From positions 15,525,569-15,589,568 of the forward strand of contig NC_049986.1 in the NCBI RefSeq assembly GCF_000003815.2: DNA of 64,000 bases, given 5' to 3'. Below are positions 63,205 to 64,000 of the stretch, piece by piece (position 1 is the stretch's first letter; each line of letters starts with the position of its first letter). Below the pieces are notes generated by a model that was given only the letters and a program-made list of their open reading frames with translations, was not told the origin of the DNA and did no database searches. Made by a program: the position numbers and the translations under genes. This DNA is from Branchiostoma floridae (lineage: Eukaryota; Chordata; Leptocardii; Amphioxiformes; Branchiostomatidae).

Positions 63205-64000
63205 ATCGCCCCCCTCCCCATATCAAACATTTGAAACATACCCTGCAACCTTTGGAACTGTAATCTTGAGACTTTTTGAAACTGTCTTATCGCGTAGACG
63301 TCTTGGGTCAACGCTAACTTGTGTCTTGGGTGATTAACTTTATCACGCTTATGTTACCGCATAAGCAATTATGTGAATCATTGTTTAATCATATGAAATA
63401 CATTCCGAACGCATTCCGAGTACTATATCATCTTCATACCTTCACGATCACAATGATCTCGCACAAAAATACTTTTTCTCTATCTCACTCTCTTTGCTTA
63501 TCTGAAGTGAAACCCACTGTAGTTGCCATTTTGTCGGTGCAGTATGAGCATCAGCATCAATATGATTATCTTCACTGAACTATCGATAACCTTCAGTTTT
63601 AAGAGCAAACTGCTAACGGGAATACTATCAATGCATATATATGTTGCGAAAATTGCTAATGATGCTAAGATACAGTCAATCCAGTACGGTTTAGGGTGTT
63701 ACAGAAAAGAAACAAGACGAAACGATCGTGTAACAAGAAAAGGTTGGCCGCCTATGTATGCCAAACGGTAAAAAGATTCAAAGAAATGAATGTTTCCTGA
63801 TGATGTGTGGTCGTTTCATGGGTAACCTGTGTTAAACAGCGATGCCAGGGTCTGATGCATGGCCTCGACCCTCCTTGGTCATTCTGGCGGGCAGCTAGTA
63901 GTCCAGTAATTTGATGGGCTTCGTTTTGCTCGCCTAGGACCAATCCTATTCTACCTCCGTTCGCTTCTTTTATCATTTTTTTTCTGCGTGAAAACCATTG
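63205..64000. other. 14-3-3 3' flank
   Basis: No further exon is seen to the window end. No canonical AATAAA was noticed within 300 bp of the stop, so the 3' end is not placed. Confidence 0.4.

Overview
This is eukaryotic genomic DNA: intron-dense, AT-rich outside exons, full of short non-autonomous transposons and tRNA-derived SINEs, with two runs of N. The protein content (a complete CatSper beta subunit, an STKLD1-type kinase with armadillo-like repeats, a 14-3-3 protein) and the gene architecture suggest an invertebrate deuterostome, most likely a lancelet (Branchiostoma). That assignment is an inference from gene content and repeat style; no species marker was tested.

Layout. (1) 1-342, + strand: the open 3' end of an unrecognised gene whose upstream exons lie outside the window. 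(2) 343-10938: no gene found; dispersed repeats, (AG)n/(AC)n tracts and a LINE-like 3' end. (3) 10939-30252, + strand: CATSPERB, 26 coding exons whose phases all join, predicting about 1208 residues from signal peptide to a single C-terminal membrane segment. Its 4.5-kb intron 11 contains a contig island (16481-17524) closed on both sides by N gaps and carrying the antisense last exon of an unrelated coiled-coil/acidic protein. (4) 30253-34311: convergent intergenic space. (5) 34312-57345, - strand: an STKLD1-like gene, 23 coding exons, about 642 residues, kinase domain then linker microexons then armadillo-like repeats. (6) 57346-62058: upstream DNA, with a 240-bp-spaced direct repeat carrying two RFX-type X-box motifs beside the STKLD1-like start. 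(7) 62059-63204, + strand: a two-coding-exon 14-3-3 gene of 250 residues. (8) 63205-64000: downstream DNA.

How the genes relate. CATSPERB is an accessory subunit of the sperm-flagellar CatSper calcium channel. The STKLD1-like gene lies tail-to-tail with it, and the X-boxes suggest control by RFX, the usual regulator of ciliary genes. A sperm/cilium-biased neighbourhood is plausible but unproved; 14-3-3 is a general phosphoserine adaptor.

The main observations are: the STKLD1-like kinase keeps all catalytic motifs whereas the human protein is regarded as a pseudokinase; exon-intron junctions of this gene have been tandemly duplicated at three places and the CATSPERB tail with its stop codon at another; a gap-bounded antisense exon is probably misplaced; several TIR-type element families occur, one carrying a 21-bp minisatellite; and an 11-14 nt motif recurs seven times in the same orientation.
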